Positions 18,205-29,072 of a DNA stretch of 64,000 bases are shown here, piece by piece. A model generated the notes under the pieces. That model had not been told where the DNA came from and ran no database searches. It was given only the letters and a program-made list of their open reading frames with translations. The stretch spans positions 124,001-188,000 of the forward strand of contig NZ_WTEY01000001.1 in the NCBI RefSeq assembly GCF_009795805.1. The letters are read 5' to 3'. The DNA is from Gilliamella sp. Pra-s52 (lineage in GTDB: Bacteria; Pseudomonadota; Gammaproteobacteria; Enterobacterales; Orbaceae). The position numbers and the translations under genes were made by a program. Position 1 is the stretch's first letter, and each line of letters starts with the position of its first letter.

Positions 18205-20037
18205 TTAATGGATATCTGCACAATTTAGGCAGTAAATATAGCGATTTTGTGGATCGTGAAACTGATGCCATAAAGAAACATGTTGTTGAAGCTGTTTTGC
18301 TTCTGGAAGCTGTTCAAAAAATATTTCTGCTGTTGATTTAGGTAACGCCGCTAACATATCTGAATAAAATGCATTAAACCAATTTCCTTGTGGTTTTTGC
18401 CAGTCAATTTCATAGTCAGTTAAATTAGCTAATGTTGCTGCGGTTTCAATAGCATCATCAAAATCCCCTAGTTTGTCAACAAGTCCAATTTTACTTGCTT
18501 CTGAACCTAGCCAGACTTGACCCTGTCCAATTTTATCAACTTGTTCTGTTGTCATATTTCTTGCTTCTGCTACTAGCGAAATAAAAGTTTGATAACCTTT
18601 ATCAATATTCATTTGAATTAATTGACTCATTTCGTCAGGTAGATTTTTTGTTGAGGTATTACCAGCTAACGGTGAGGTTGTTACCCCATCACTATAAACT
18701 CCTATATGAGATAAAGAGTTTTCAAATGTTGGAATAATACCGAAGATACCGATAGAGCCAGTAATCGTATCTGGGCTTGCAACTATATAGTCTGATGCGG
18801 TTGATATCCAGTATCCTCCCGATGCAGCCATCCCTCCCATAGAAATTACAACAGGTATTTGATAACTACGTAGTGCTTCTAGTTCGCTACGAATTGCTTC
18901 AGAGGCATCAACGCTTCCTCCTGGACTATTTACTCGTAAAACAACCGCTTGAATGTTGTGTTTGTTTAAGTTTTTACGAATATTCCTTAACTGTTCAACA
19001 ATGTCTTGGCTACCAGCAATGTTACTATTATTTTCACCATTAGTAATGGTACCATTGACGAAAACAACTGCGATAAGCGGTTTTTGACCATTGTCTTTAC
19101 CAACAGTTTTTTTATCTTTTGATTTAAGTTGATAATCATAGATACTGACTTCATGTTTATTGTTAAATTCTAATTCATATTGGTAATTAGATGCAATAGC
19201 GTCGACTAGTCCATTCGAAATAGCGTATTGAGCCATATTACCATTAGTTGCTTTTAAATTTTCTAACATAACATTTGGTGCTGGAACTAATTGTGTAGCA
19301 TCCTTTTTTCTTTGTGTAGAAATATCATTAAGATAATCATTCCACATAAGTGTTAACCAGCGTGTCGTATTACTTTTAGCTGCTTCAGACATGTCATTGC
19401 GAATAAAAGGTTCAATAGCTGATTTATAAGTTCCCACCCTGAAAACATGTGTATTAATTTTTAAATTATCTAGTAAGGATTTATAGTATAGGTTATTAGC
19501 AGCCAGCCCATATACACCAACAGAACCAAGTGGGGTTAAATATATTTTATTAGCATAACTGGCTAGATAATATTGACTTTGATCAAAATTTGAACCGAAA
19601 GCATAAATGGGTTTATTTGCTTCGCTAAATTTTTTCAAATATTTGCCGATATATTGTAGTGAACTCATATCTGCGCCAGTAAAATTATCTAATTTAAGAA
19701 CTATGCTTGTAATATTCGGATCTGTTGTTGCTTGGGCTATTTTTTGCGTTAATTCAAATAAACTGTTTTCGCGAGAAGTATTTACTTTCTTGCCATAAAT
19801 CTTGTTTTGTAAGGCATAGATTTCATCACTGTAAAGTGTATTATCAACAATAGTCCCTTCAATATCTAAAACTAATTCTCCATATTGTGGAATGATTTCT
19901 TTTTTTTGTGCTTCTTTGATTAAAGATATGCAGCTAAAGATTAAAATGATAATAATGAGAAAAATTAAGTTAAGAAATATTTCTCTAATAAAATTAATAA
20001 CTTTCCATATTGATTTAATAACAGATAGAATAGACAT
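18205..20037 (-). CDS. sppA: SppA, signal peptide peptidase (protease IV)
   Basis: Membrane-bound serine-lysine peptidase that degrades cleaved signal peptides. One N-terminal membrane segment, then tandem ClpP-like halves. Catalytic lysine in RVGTYKSAIEPF (N-terminal half), catalytic serine in GGMAASGGYW (C-terminal half). Ends DPQNRYIYCLNCADIH, very like E. coli. I chose ATG 20037 (610 aa) rather than the in-frame ATG 20055: an AAAAGG ribosome-binding site lies nine bases before 20037 and nothing suitable precedes 20055. Last gene of a minus-strand run. Confidence 0.97.
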   Translation of the reverse strand: MSILSVIKSIWKVINFIREIFLNLIFLIIIILIFSCISLIKEAQKKEIIPQYGELVLDIEGTIVDNTLYSDEIYALQNKIYGKKVNTSRENSLFELTQKIAQATTDPNITSIVLKLDNFTGADMSSLQYIGKYLKKFSEANKPIYAFGSNFDQSQYYLASYANKIYLTPLGSVGVYGLAANNLYYKSLLDNLKINTHVFRVGTYKSAIEPFIRNDMSEAAKSNTTRWLTLMWNDYLNDISTQRKKDATQLVPAPNVMLENLKATNGNMAQYAISNGLVDAIASNYQYELEFNNKHEVSIYDYQLKSKDKKTVGKDNGQKPLIAVVFVNGTITNGENNSNIAGSQDIVEQLRNIRKNLNKHNIQAVVLRVNSPGGSVDASEAIRSELEALRSYQIPVVISMGGMAASGGYWISTASDYIVASPDTITGSIGIFGIIPTFENSLSHIGVYSDGVTTSPLAGNTSTKNLPDEMSQLIQMNIDKGYQTFISLVAEARNMTTEQVDKIGQGQVWLGSEASKIGLVDKLGDFDDAIETAATLANLTDYEIDWQKPQGNWFNAFYSDMLAALPKSTAEIFFEQLPEAKQLQQHVSLWHQFHDPQNRYIYCLNCADIH

Positions 20038-20064
20038 AATAAATGACCTTTTCATAGTTGTATT

Positions 20065-20883
20065 TTAGTTTTTTATTTCGATAGGTTTCTTTTTAAAATA
20101 TTTTTTATCTTCAAATCGTAAGCATGTTAGTTTTCCTCCCCAGCAACATCCTGTATCAAGTGCATAAATGTTTTTGGGGGTACCTTTTCCATTTAATGCT
20201 GCCCAATGTCCAAAAGCGATACTATATTCGCTTGGGATTTTGCTCGGTAACAGAAACCAAGGTTTCAGTTTTGATGGTGCATGCTCAGGTGATTTTTTAT
20301 AATAGAAATCTAACCGACCGTCCTCATAGCAAAAACGCATACGAGTTAATGCATTAGCAATATAACGTAGTCTATCTAACCCTTGTAATTCTGGTTGCCA
20401 TTCATCAGGAAAATTACCATACATTTTATCAAGGAATAGGACATAAGAGTCACTAGATAAAATAACGTTTAAATCATGAGAACATTTTTTCAATGTTTTA
20501 AGATCCCATTGCGGTGAAATACCCGCATGAGTCATAATTAGCTTTAATGATTCGTCGATTTGAATCAAAGGTTGCTTACGTAACCAATTTATTAATTCAT
20601 CAAAATCTGGTGCATGAATGATGTCTTCAAGATTATCTTTTTTTTTCGCAGGTGTTACATTGGCGTAAATAGATAATAAATGTAGGTCATGATTACCCAA
20701 TACCAATCGAATTTGGTCGTTATTATGTTTGACAAATCTTAGAACTTCTAGTGATTTTGGTCCTCTAGCAACGAGATCCCCAGTTAGCCATAAAGTGTCC
20801 GATGACGAAAATTTAGCCTTTTCAAGCAATCGCATAAATTCATCATAACATCCATGAATATCACCAATAAGAAAATTTGCCAT
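20065..20883 (-). CDS. apaH: ApaH, diadenosine tetraphosphatase
   Basis: Symmetric Ap4A hydrolase (also removes Np4 caps from RNA in E. coli). 272 residues. Metallophosphatase motifs GDIHG, GDLVARG and GNHD are intact, with [11 protein letters not shown] and the C-terminal [11 protein letters not shown]. Four bases separate it from the rsmA stop, so they are coupled. The apaG gene normally between rsmA and apaH is missing. Confidence 0.97.
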   Translation of the reverse strand: MANFLIGDIHGCYDEFMRLLEKAKFSSSDTLWLTGDLVARGPKSLEVLRFVKHNNDQIRLVLGNHDLHLLSIYANVTPAKKKDNLEDIIHAPDFDELINWLRKQPLIQIDESLKLIMTHAGISPQWDLKTLKKCSHDLNVILSSDSYVLFLDKMYGNFPDEWQPELQGLDRLRYIANALTRMRFCYEDGRLDFYYKKSPEHAPSKLKPWFLLPSKIPSEYSIAFGHWAALNGKGTPKNIYALDTGCCWGGKLTCLRFEDKKYFKKKPIEIKN

Positions 20884-20887
20884 AGTT

Positions 20888-21685
20888 TTATTTCCATGCG
20901 TTTGCTAGTTGACAGTATTGTTGTACTGATAGGTTTTCTGCACGTAAATTTGGATCTATATTTAATTCGGCTAATTGTTCTATAGTAAACATATTACTTA
21001 GACTATTGCGGATAGTTTTTCTTCTTTGATTAAATGCTTCTGTAGTTAATCGAGAAAGAATTTTTATATCCTTGACTAGATAAGGTTTCTCTTTATATGG
21101 TATTAATTTAACTACCGCAGAATCTACCTTTGGCGCAGGCTTAAAAGACGTAGGAGGAACTTCCAATACGGGAATAATTTGACAATAATATTGTGCCATA
21201 ACACTAAGTCTGCCATAGTTTTTGCTATTAGGAGCCGCTACTAGCCGCGTAACTACTTCCTTTTGTAGCATAAAATGCATATCTGAAATAATATTTGCAT
21301 GCTCAAATAAATGGAACATCAAAGGTGTTGAGATATTATAGGGTAAGTTACCAAATACTCTCAGTGGCTTTCTTAATTGAACTGCCAATTGATTAAAGTC
21401 AAAAGTTAGAGCATCTTGTTTTATAACAGTTAGTTTATTACGTAAAATTGGATTTTCAATTAATCTACCCGCTAGATCTCTATCGATTTCTATAACTGTC
21501 AAATGATCAACATATTTACTTATAGGTACTGTTAATGCTGTAAGCCCTGGACCAATTTCAACTAGAGCTTGGTCCTTTTTAGGCTGTATTGCTGCAACAA
21601 TACTTTCGATAATGTAATCATCATGTAAAAAGTTTTGTCCAAATCTTTTACGAGCAAAGTGTCCTTGATGTACACGATTATTCAT
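20888..21685 (-). CDS. rsmA: RsmA (KsgA), 16S rRNA dimethyladenosine transferase
   Basis: Dimethylates A1518 and A1519 of 16S rRNA late in 30S assembly. SAM-binding motif [10 protein letters not shown], catalytic motif NLPYNIS, then [11 protein letters not shown] and the C-terminal [16 protein letters not shown]. Start set at ATG 21685 because the protein then opens [20 protein letters not shown] exactly as in E. coli (265 aa); an in-frame start at 21721 would add 12 unrelated residues. It overlaps the surA stop by eight bases, indicating translational coupling. pdxA, usual between surA and rsmA, is absent. Confidence 0.98.
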   Translation of the reverse strand: MNNRVHQGHFARKRFGQNFLHDDYIIESIVAAIQPKKDQALVEIGPGLTALTVPISKYVDHLTVIEIDRDLAGRLIENPILRNKLTVIKQDALTFDFNQLAVQLRKPLRVFGNLPYNISTPLMFHLFEHANIISDMHFMLQKEVVTRLVAAPNSKNYGRLSVMAQYYCQIIPVLEVPPTSFKPAPKVDSAVVKLIPYKEKPYLVKDIKILSRLTTEAFNQRRKTIRNSLSNMFTIEQLAELNIDPNLRAENLSVQQYCQLANAWK

Positions 21686-22991
21686 GTTTATCTTCACCCG
21701 TAATTTTGATATATGCGTCACCTTTTATTTCTTGAATCCATGCTTGGGCTTCTTCAGAAAACTTACGATTAAAAATAAGTCGATAAGCTTGATCCTTTTT
21801 CATTGCATTTGTTCCATCTGTTTGTCTTGTATCGATTAATTGAATTAAATGCCAACCATAAGATGATTTTACAGGTTGACTAATTTGACCTTTTTTTAGC
21901 TGAGCTAAGCCATTTCTAAATCCATTATCATAAATTTCAGGTCGATTCCAACCCAAATTACCGCCTTTTTCGGCTGATCCTCTATCTTCAGAATTTGCTT
22001 TAGCCGCAGCTTCAAAAGTTGTTACACCACTAGTAATTGATTTACGAATATCGTTTAGTTTTTGTTGTGCAATTTTGTCTGTAACTAGGACGTTTGTTTT
22101 AACCAAAATATGGCGTGCATTAACTTCTTGAATTGTGATGGTTTTTGGCGCTTCTGAACGAGTATCATCAACTTTTATAATGTGTAAACCAACGCCAGAA
22201 CGGATTGGACCAATAATACTACCTTTTGGGGCGCGAATTAAACGCTCTTCGAAGAGTGTAGGTAATTCGTTAAGTTTATGCCAGCCCATACTACCACCTT
22301 TTAAAGCAAGATCATCGTTTGAATATGAAGTGGCTAATTTAGCAAAATTTTCACCTTTTTGAGCTCGATTGATAATATCTTGAGCTTTATTTAGAGCGCT
22401 ATCAATTTGTTGTTTAGATGCTTTCTCCGGAATGGAAATCAAAATATGACTAATTTTAACATCAATATTGTTAGTTGGTTGGCGAGCAATATTTTTTGCT
22501 AAATTTTCTACTTCTTTTTCTGAAACTTTGATTCTCGGTTTTACTTCGTGCATTCGAGTTTCTTCAATTAACATGTCATTGTGGATTCTTTCTCGATAGG
22601 AGCTATAACTGATTCCCATTGTCGACAGTTTGCTTCGAAGTTGATCGATGGTCATACCATTTTCTGCTGCAATTCTATCAATGGCATTGGTTACTTCATC
22701 ATCACTAACCGTAATTTTAGCTTTAGCTGCTTTCTGTAAAATTAGATTTTCAATAATTAAACGATCAATAATTTGTTTTCTAAGCACTTTATCATCAGGT
22801 AGGTTTTTAGAATCGGTGCTTGCTTTAATTGTTTTTAGCATATCATTAACATCACTCTCTAAAATGACATTATTATTAACAATTGCTGCAACTTTTTCGA
22901 CAATCTTGGGTGCTGCATTAGCAGATAATGGAGTCATAACTCCCAAACTGAAACTTAGACTTAACGCGATAAATAGTTTTAATAATTTCAT
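21678..22991 (-). CDS. surA: SurA, periplasmic chaperone/peptidyl-prolyl isomerase
   Basis: Main escort of unfolded outer-membrane proteins to BAM. 437 residues: signal peptide ([18 protein letters not shown], cleavage near SANA), N-terminal chaperone domain ([20 protein letters not shown]), two parvulin domains (about 180-280 and 290-390; [13 protein letters not shown] and [13 protein letters not shown]), and a C-terminal helix. Downstream of lptD, as in enterics; works with BamA and Skp encoded at the start of the window. Confidence 0.98.
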   Translation of the reverse strand: MKLLKLFIALSLSFSLGVMTPLSANAAPKIVEKVAAIVNNNVILESDVNDMLKTIKASTDSKNLPDDKVLRKQIIDRLIIENLILQKAAKAKITVSDDEVTNAIDRIAAENGMTIDQLRSKLSTMGISYSSYRERIHNDMLIEETRMHEVKPRIKVSEKEVENLAKNIARQPTNNIDVKISHILISIPEKASKQQIDSALNKAQDIINRAQKGENFAKLATSYSNDDLALKGGSMGWHKLNELPTLFEERLIRAPKGSIIGPIRSGVGLHIIKVDDTRSEAPKTITIQEVNARHILVKTNVLVTDKIAQQKLNDIRKSITSGVTTFEAAAKANSEDRGSAEKGGNLGWNRPEIYDNGFRNGLAQLKKGQISQPVKSSYGWHLIQLIDTRQTDGTNAMKKDQAYRLIFNRKFSEEAQAWIQEIKGDAYIKITGEDKHE

Positions 22992-23070
22992 ATTGATTCA
23001 ACTCATTTTATTGTTGCAGCATTGATAGTCTGCAATAAATTTATCGATAATTTATATTTAAAGAAATATT

Positions 23071-25437
23071 TTACTCAAATGCTGTTGTGTATGGTAATTT
23101 ACCAAAATTCAGCATTTTAGCTTTAGTATCTCGATTATTACCTAACCCTTTTAGTTCAAAATTAACAGACAGTTTATTTTCATATTTACTTTTTCGAGAA
23201 ATATTGTCCCAATCGGTTAGCTTTCTACCATATTGAACCGTCATTCCCCAACAACAATCACTATAGTGTAAACCAACAAAGCTATCAGTGGTTTGCTCTA
23301 ATTTAACGTCATAATAATATGAGCCAACAGCACTAACGGTTTGCGATAATGGCCAAGTAGTCATTATTCCTGCTTGAGAAATATCTTGCTTATAGCCTCT
23401 ATAAGAAGGATTTTTATCAACAGTGCCAATATAGTTACGGTTTGCATAGCGATAAGATAATTGCATTAATTTATCGCCTGATGGGCGATATTCAAATATT
23501 GTGTTAGCTAACGAAATTGTATCAATTCTGGTATCATATTGGACGCCACTTCGGAAGATTATATCATCACTTATACGCCAAAAATTATCAGATGCCCAAG
23601 TGATGCTACCTGTATCAGAGTTTTCGTCTAAATCGTTATTATGTTCACTCGTTTTTGATTTAGTAAAATAAGTAATTTGCCCGATTGATAAGTTAAATTT
23701 TTCAATCTTATTTTCATTATAGAATCGAGAGGTTAACCCTGTGGATATTTTATTGGTTGAGGCAATCCTATCTAAACCACTATAGGGCTGATCTCTAAAT
23801 AGACCAATATAATCGGATTGTAATATAGTGGAGTCATAGTTGCTAATATTAGACTGATTTCGATATGGAATATATATGTATTTTATTCGAGGTTCTAAGG
23901 TTTGTGTATAACCATCGATAAAAGGTATGTCACGCTCAAAGATGACTTTACCATCAATACTAAATTTGGGTAAAAAACGATTTACGCTTTTGTTTAAATA
24001 TTTATATTGTTCAATTTCTTTCTTAATATTATCTTGATTGTAATGGGTTGCCATAAACCCTACTTCTGAAGTTAACGATGACCAAGAATTGGTTAAGGTA
24101 TAATTTAGCGTTGGTTCAATATGAGTCCGCCATGCCTTAGGTTTATTTTCTCCAGAAGTCAAAAAGCGAGATATTTGAGAAAATGTTCTAAATTTGAATG
24201 GTCCCAAATCATTATTGTAATAACTCACATCCAGTTGTGGTTCAGTTTGATAAAGAGAGTTTTTTAGCCCCGAATGAAATGGTTGAAAATGTCTATAGCC
24301 TAAAGTAATATCCCAACTTTCGTCATTATAAGCCATTTTATAAAACTGTGTTAAATATCCTGCAGTTTGGGATGCGTATTTAGAATTTAGGTTTGTTAGA
24401 TACTGATTGTCACTAACTCGAGTTGTATCAGCATAGAAACGCCAATTATAATTAATTAATTCTTCATTTTTCCAATGGAATAACCAACGGTGGCTATTGT
24501 TATCATAATTGTTACCATTGGTATGATTATTTCTATCCTCACTATATTTACTATCGTGTTGTAGCCAGTCAAATGCAAGTGTTCCTAAGCCTAATTCATT
24601 TAAATAGCGAAATTCTGTTTGTAATTGAACTCCACGTTTTTGCAAGACTCTAGGCGTAAATGTTGCATCGTAATTGGGGGCAATGTTCCAATAAACTGGT
24701 ATTGAAAAATCAATGCCATCAATACTATCATAGCTAAAATTAGGCATTAATAGTCCTGAACGACGTTTATCTCCAGTTGGTAATTGTAAATAAGGTGAAT
24801 ATAGAACCGGGACTTTGCCAATACTAAATATGGCATTCCATACTTCTAATAATTGTTCTTCATTATCATGAATGACAGTTGTTCCCTTGATGTTCCAAGT
24901 ACTATCATTGACAGGGCAAGATGTATAGTTGCCATTTTTTAAAATAATATATCGATTTTTTTCGAATTTCATTTGATCGGCATTACCGCGACCAAGTCTA
25001 TTGACAAGTTGATATTGACTTGGACTCATATTGGCATCATTATTATTTAGATTCATTGATGCAACATCGCCTTTCATTTGTATTAAATTATCTTGATAAG
25101 TAATATCGCCTTCTAACTTTACTATTCTATTATTGTTATCTTGGGTATCGATTGTTACTTTATCTGCTTGAACTGTACGGTTACCTTGTTCTATTAATAC
25201 TTCGCCGTTGTATATGGCAATACTGGGATAGAATGCTTTTAATTGGTTAGCTTCAACATTTATAGGTAAGGTGTTTATATCTCCATTGACTAAAGGGCGA
25301 TCAAACCTAGGAACGTCTATAAGACATTGAGGATTATTGCTAATAGAATTTTTAGGTAAACCTATTGCATAACTAGAGTTGTTATATAAGGAAATAGTAA
25401 TAACTATTGCAATAAGAGAAGGTGCTAATTTTTTCAT
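23071..25437 (-). CDS. lptD: LptD, LPS assembly outer-membrane translocon
   Basis: Large barrel that, with LptE, inserts lipopolysaccharide in the outer leaflet. 788 residues from ATG 25437 (an in-frame TTG precedes at 25440). Signal peptide, N-terminal OstA/jellyroll domain (DVPRFDRPLVNGD, AIYNGEVLIEQGNRTVQADK), then the barrel. The four cysteines needed for the two long-range disulfides are present: Cys near residue 38 (QCLIDVP), YTSCPVN, and the CC pair in SDCCWGM. Upstream of surA; 75 bases after pcnB. Confidence 0.98.
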   Translation of the reverse strand: MKKLAPSLIAIVITISLYNNSSYAIGLPKNSISNNPQCLIDVPRFDRPLVNGDINTLPINVEANQLKAFYPSIAIYNGEVLIEQGNRTVQADKVTIDTQDNNNRIVKLEGDITYQDNLIQMKGDVASMNLNNNDANMSPSQYQLVNRLGRGNADQMKFEKNRYIILKNGNYTSCPVNDSTWNIKGTTVIHDNEEQLLEVWNAIFSIGKVPVLYSPYLQLPTGDKRRSGLLMPNFSYDSIDGIDFSIPVYWNIAPNYDATFTPRVLQKRGVQLQTEFRYLNELGLGTLAFDWLQHDSKYSEDRNNHTNGNNYDNNSHRWLFHWKNEELINYNWRFYADTTRVSDNQYLTNLNSKYASQTAGYLTQFYKMAYNDESWDITLGYRHFQPFHSGLKNSLYQTEPQLDVSYYNNDLGPFKFRTFSQISRFLTSGENKPKAWRTHIEPTLNYTLTNSWSSLTSEVGFMATHYNQDNIKKEIEQYKYLNKSVNRFLPKFSIDGKVIFERDIPFIDGYTQTLEPRIKYIYIPYRNQSNISNYDSTILQSDYIGLFRDQPYSGLDRIASTNKISTGLTSRFYNENKIEKFNLSIGQITYFTKSKTSEHNNDLDENSDTGSITWASDNFWRISDDIIFRSGVQYDTRIDTISLANTIFEYRPSGDKLMQLSYRYANRNYIGTVDKNPSYRGYKQDISQAGIMTTWPLSQTVSAVGSYYYDVKLEQTTDSFVGLHYSDCCWGMTVQYGRKLTDWDNISRKSKYENKLSVNFELKGLGNNRDTKAKMLNFGKLPYTTAFE

Positions 25438-25512
25438 CAATGATCTAAACGTTATTATGATTATTTTAATTGCTGCATTATAGCTGTTATTTATAAAAGT
25501 GCGAATTAAAAA

Positions 25513-26856
25513 TTAACGTCTGCTCTTGCGTTTATTCATTTTACTTAACTGCTTTACCATCATTATTCTTTTTTCAATCGAAGTAAATTGAAACTCGTCC
25601 CACCATTTTGCTAATTCTAATAGTTCGCCTTTTTCAATTGAAGCTCGTATTTCTAAAAGATCATAAGCAGCTCTAAATTTAGGGTGCTCCAAAATAGCAA
25701 ATGCACGTTTACCATCTCGTTTCTTCATACGCAACTGTAAACGCCAAATGTCACCCATTACAGTAGTTAATCGTCTAGGTATAGCAATAATTTTACATTG
25801 TTCGCTTAGCACTTCGTTAATTGCCATTGAAAATGAATCATAAAACGGCAGCCCACTTTCGGCACTCATTGCTTGAGCTTGTTCAATAATAGGGTACCAA
25901 AAAAAAGTTGCAAATAAAAATGCAGGATTGACTCGTTTGTTATTAGCAATACGATAATCAGTATTTTTTAAGGCTTGTTCGATGATTTGTTCTAAACGAC
26001 TGTTAGTGTTATTGGTAAATAAACGCGTAATAACGGGAAATAGTTGTTCAAACAGATGATATTCTCTTAATAACTTATAAGTTTTGTAGCCATTTCCTGT
26101 TTGTAACAGTTTAAGGGTTTCATCAAAAAGCCGAGCTGATGGAATATTTTTTAATAATGATGCCAAGTATTTGATTGGCTCAGCTGTGGTTGGCTCAATT
26201 TGCATATTAAGTTTTGCTGCAAAACGGACTGTTCTTAACATCCTAACAGGATCTTCTTGATAACGTGTTTGTGGATCGCCAATTAATCGAATAATGCCTT
26301 TTTGTAAATCTTTTAACCCTCCGCAATAATCACGCAATGTAAAGTCTTTTACATTGTAATAAAGTGCATTCATAGTAAAATCTCGACGAATTGCATCTTG
26401 CTCAATGGTTCCGTAAACATTATCACGGATTAACATTCCTGATTGAGAACGTTTAGCAACATTGTTTTGCCCATCTTGGTTGTTATGATCACCTCGAAAG
26501 GTAGCTACTTCAATAATTTCTTTACCGAACATAATATGGGCAAGACGGAATCGTCTTCCTACCAAGCGACAGTTACGGAATATTTTTTGAATTTGTTCTG
26601 GTGTCGCATTAGTTGTGATATCAAAGTCCTTCGGTATTTTACCTAATATGAGATCTCTGATACATCCTCCAACTAAATAAGCTTCGTATCCTTGCTTGTT
26701 TAATCGATGAAGGACCTTTAATGCATTCGCACTAATATCGTTACGGGATATATTATGTTCATTACGTGAAATGGACACATAGCCAATTTTTTGTTGTTTT
26801 TTGTTTTTTTCATGGCGAAAAATTTTTTGATAAAAACGTGATACTTGTTTAAAAAT
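25513..26856 (-). CDS. pcnB: PcnB, poly(A) polymerase I, probable AUU start
   Basis: Adds poly(A) tails that promote RNA decay. Nucleotidyltransferase core with [13 protein letters not shown] and the catalytic pair in [12 protein letters not shown]-binding region [27 protein letters not shown]; lysine/arginine-rich end. No ATG lies in frame before about residue 105. Setting the start at ATT 26856 gives (I)[15 protein letters not shown], which aligns residue by residue with E. coli PcnB MFTRVANFCRKVLSRE, itself known to start at AUU. GAGGTG lies four bases upstream. The alternative TTG at 26868 overlaps that site. 447 aa. Confidence 0.95.
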   Translation of the reverse strand: MFKQVSRFYQKIFRHEKNKKQQKIGYVSISRNEHNISRNDISANALKVLHRLNKQGYEAYLVGGCIRDLILGKIPKDFDITTNATPEQIQKIFRNCRLVGRRFRLAHIMFGKEIIEVATFRGDHNNQDGQNNVAKRSQSGMLIRDNVYGTIEQDAIRRDFTMNALYYNVKDFTLRDYCGGLKDLQKGIIRLIGDPQTRYQEDPVRMLRTVRFAAKLNMQIEPTTAEPIKYLASLLKNIPSARLFDETLKLLQTGNGYKTYKLLREYHLFEQLFPVITRLFTNNTNSRLEQIIEQALKNTDYRIANNKRVNPAFLFATFFWYPIIEQAQAMSAESGLPFYDSFSMAINEVLSEQCKIIAIPRRLTTVMGDIWRLQLRMKKRDGKRAFAILEHPKFRAAYDLLEIRASIEKGELLELAKWWDEFQFTSIEKRIMMVKQLSKMNKRKSRR

Positions 26857-27280
26857 AGTGCACCTCAAAAAGTGTTTTTGGCTTAATTCTAGTGTAGCGT
26901 GCGATTATATCGTAATTGCCAATAATTTTCCATGTTTCTTGAAAACGGCGTTTATTGATTTAATAAAATTATAAATTTATTAAATGGATCAAATATTATA
27001 TTTGATTTTTTTAATATAATTATCAACAATAGTCATATTAGCAGTATTTAATTAAAAGCGAAAAATTTTGTTTTGCTCTAGTTAAAGTATTTTAATTAAC
27101 TGATTAAAATTAAATAAACTCATACTCAAAACTTTTATTTATTTGTTTTTGTTTCACAGAATGTACTTTATAACGTATTATAATTTAAGAAATTTTTTGT
27201 ATTTCTTAAATACTATTTGTTATATTACACTGAAAGTTATATGAGTATATACTATTAACTAATAACCTATTGGGGATGTT
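26857..27280. other. Divergent intergenic region pcnB / oxyR
   Basis: About 424 bases, very AT-rich, no gene seen. It contains a perfect inverted repeat with 10-base arms (27184-27193 and 27201-27210, loop TTTTTGT) and a TATACT -10 candidate at 27248-27253 ahead of oxyR (no good -35). No obvious OxyR tetranucleotide array was recognised. The oxyR start is preceded by TTGGGGA. Confidence 0.5.
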
Positions 27281-28207
27281 ATGAATATTCGTGATTTGGA
27301 ATATTTTGTTTCGTTAGCTGAATTTCGTCATTTTCGCAAAGCTGCAGATGCGTGCAATGTGAGTCAGCCAACTCTTAGTGGTCAAATTAGAAAGTTAGAA
27401 GATGAATTAGGCGTAATGTTATTAGAACGTACTAGCCGCAAAGTATTATTTACTCAAACGGGTATGATGTTAGTTGAACAAGCGAAAGAAATTTTACGGA
27501 ATATTCAAATTCTAAAAGAGATGGCAAGTCGCCAAGGTGAAGAAATGTCTGGGCCAATGCATATCGGCTTAATTCCTACTATAGCACCTTACCTTTTGCC
27601 TCATGTTATTAGTGTTTTACATGAGTCGTTCCCTCAATTAGAACTTTATTTACATGAAGCTCAAACTGCTAGCATTGTTGCTCAGCTTGAAAGTGGTAAA
27701 CTTGACTGTGCTATTGTTGCACAAGTTAAAGAAACAACACAATTTATTGAACTGCCATTATTTGAAGAACCTATGTTTTTAGCTGTTCCTGCTGGTAACG
27801 AATTAGCTAGTAAAAAAACTATTAAATTATCTAATTTAAAAGGGCAAAAATTCTTAATGTTAGAAGATGGACACTGTTTACGTGATCATGCTATGGGATA
27901 TTGTTTCCAAGTTGGTATTGATGAAGATAAGCAGTTCAAAGCAACTAGCCTTGAAACGCTTCGAAGTATGATTGCTGCAGGTCGAGGTATTACTTTATTT
28001 CCAGAACTTGCTGCTCCTAATGAGAGGATTCGTGATAATATTTGTTATATTCCATGTTCAGATCCGGTACCTTCGCGTAGTATTACTTTGATTTATCGTC
28101 CTGGATCGCCACTACGTTCTCGTTATGAAACAATAGCTAAAACTATTCGAGAGCATATGCCGAAAGTACTTGCTGAAAAAGAGCGATTGTTGAAAGTAGC
28201 AAATTAA
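27281..28207 (+). CDS. oxyR: OxyR, peroxide-sensing LysR-type regulator
   Basis: Tetrameric activator of the hydrogen peroxide response. 308 residues. N-terminal winged helix-turn-helix (LEYFVSLAEFRHFRKAADAC ... SQPTLSGQIRKLE) and C-terminal sensor domain. The redox cysteines are Cys199 and Cys208 (EDGHCLRDHAMGYCF), the same numbers as in E. coli, so disulfide sensing should be intact. fabR follows after 39 bases; in E. coli sthA is also near, but it is not here. Confidence 0.98.
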   Translation: MNIRDLEYFVSLAEFRHFRKAADACNVSQPTLSGQIRKLEDELGVMLLERTSRKVLFTQTGMMLVEQAKEILRNIQILKEMASRQGEEMSGPMHIGLIPTIAPYLLPHVISVLHESFPQLELYLHEAQTASIVAQLESGKLDCAIVAQVKETTQFIELPLFEEPMFLAVPAGNELASKKTIKLSNLKGQKFLMLEDGHCLRDHAMGYCFQVGIDEDKQFKATSLETLRSMIAAGRGITLFPELAAPNERIRDNICYIPCSDPVPSRSITLIYRPGSPLRSRYETIAKTIREHMPKVLAEKERLLKVAN

Positions 28208-28246
28208 TGTTAGGTTACATCTAAACGATTAGGATTGAGCTATTAA

Positions 28247-28894
28247 ATGAAAAATATCAAGACAGGCATAGGTATTCGCGCTCAACAAAAAGAAAGAACT
28301 CGCCGTACGTTAATTGAGGCGGCATTTAATCAACTTAATGCAGAGCAAGGTTTTAATAGTTTAAGTTTACGAGAAGTTGCCCGTGAGGCTGGTATTGCGG
28401 CAACTTCGTTTTATCGCCATTTTCGTGATATGGATGAATTAGGTTTGGCCATGGTTGACGAAAGTGGTTTAACTCTTCGTCAATTGTTGCGCCAAGCACG
28501 TAAGCGTATTGAAAAAGGCGGTAGTGTACTAAGAACATCTGTTACTACGTTTATCGAGTTTATCGATAAAAATCCTAAAGTATTTTTGTTACTTCTTCGC
28601 GAAAAAGCCGGTACATCATCGGCTTTTCGCTCTGCTATAGCTAGAGAGATTCAACACTTTATTGTAGAGCTTGTTGATTATCTTGATAATGCTAACCAGA
28701 TGCCTCACCATTACAATGAAGCTCAAGCAGAAGCAATGGTAACTATTGCTTTTAATGCAGGAGCTGAAGCAATTGATTTTGACACAGTACAAAGACAAAA
28801 ATTAATTGAAGATCTTATTTTTCAATTACGGATGGTATCTCGTGGAGCTTATTATCTATACCATAAGGAACAAATCAAAAAAGATAGTCATTAA
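28247..28894 (+). CDS. fabR: FabR, TetR-family repressor of unsaturated fatty acid synthesis
   Basis: Represses fabA/fabB-type genes in response to the saturated/unsaturated acyl balance. 215 residues with an N-terminal TetR helix-turn-helix ([12 protein letters not shown] ... [20 protein letters not shown]) and the FabR-specific body ([44 protein letters not shown]). Close downstream of oxyR, as in enteric genomes where the two are neighbours. Confidence 0.96.
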   Translation: MKNIKTGIGIRAQQKERTRRTLIEAAFNQLNAEQGFNSLSLREVAREAGIAATSFYRHFRDMDELGLAMVDESGLTLRQLLRQARKRIEKGGSVLRTSVTTFIEFIDKNPKVFLLLLREKAGTSSAFRSAIAREIQHFIVELVDYLDNANQMPHHYNEAQAEAMVTIAFNAGAEAIDFDTVQRQKLIEDLIFQLRMVSRGAYYLYHKEQIKKDSH

Positions 28895-29072
28895 TCGTTA
28901 TAATTTCCAAATCTAATCTTGAAATTCTAATTTGGTCGTAATATTAAAGTTTCATACTATTTAGCAATTAATTATTTCCAATAAAAATATCTAATAATTA
29001 CTGATTTTTTCTATTTATTATTTACACTATAGCAGTAAAAAAGAGAAACATTGTTAAATAGGAATTAATTTA

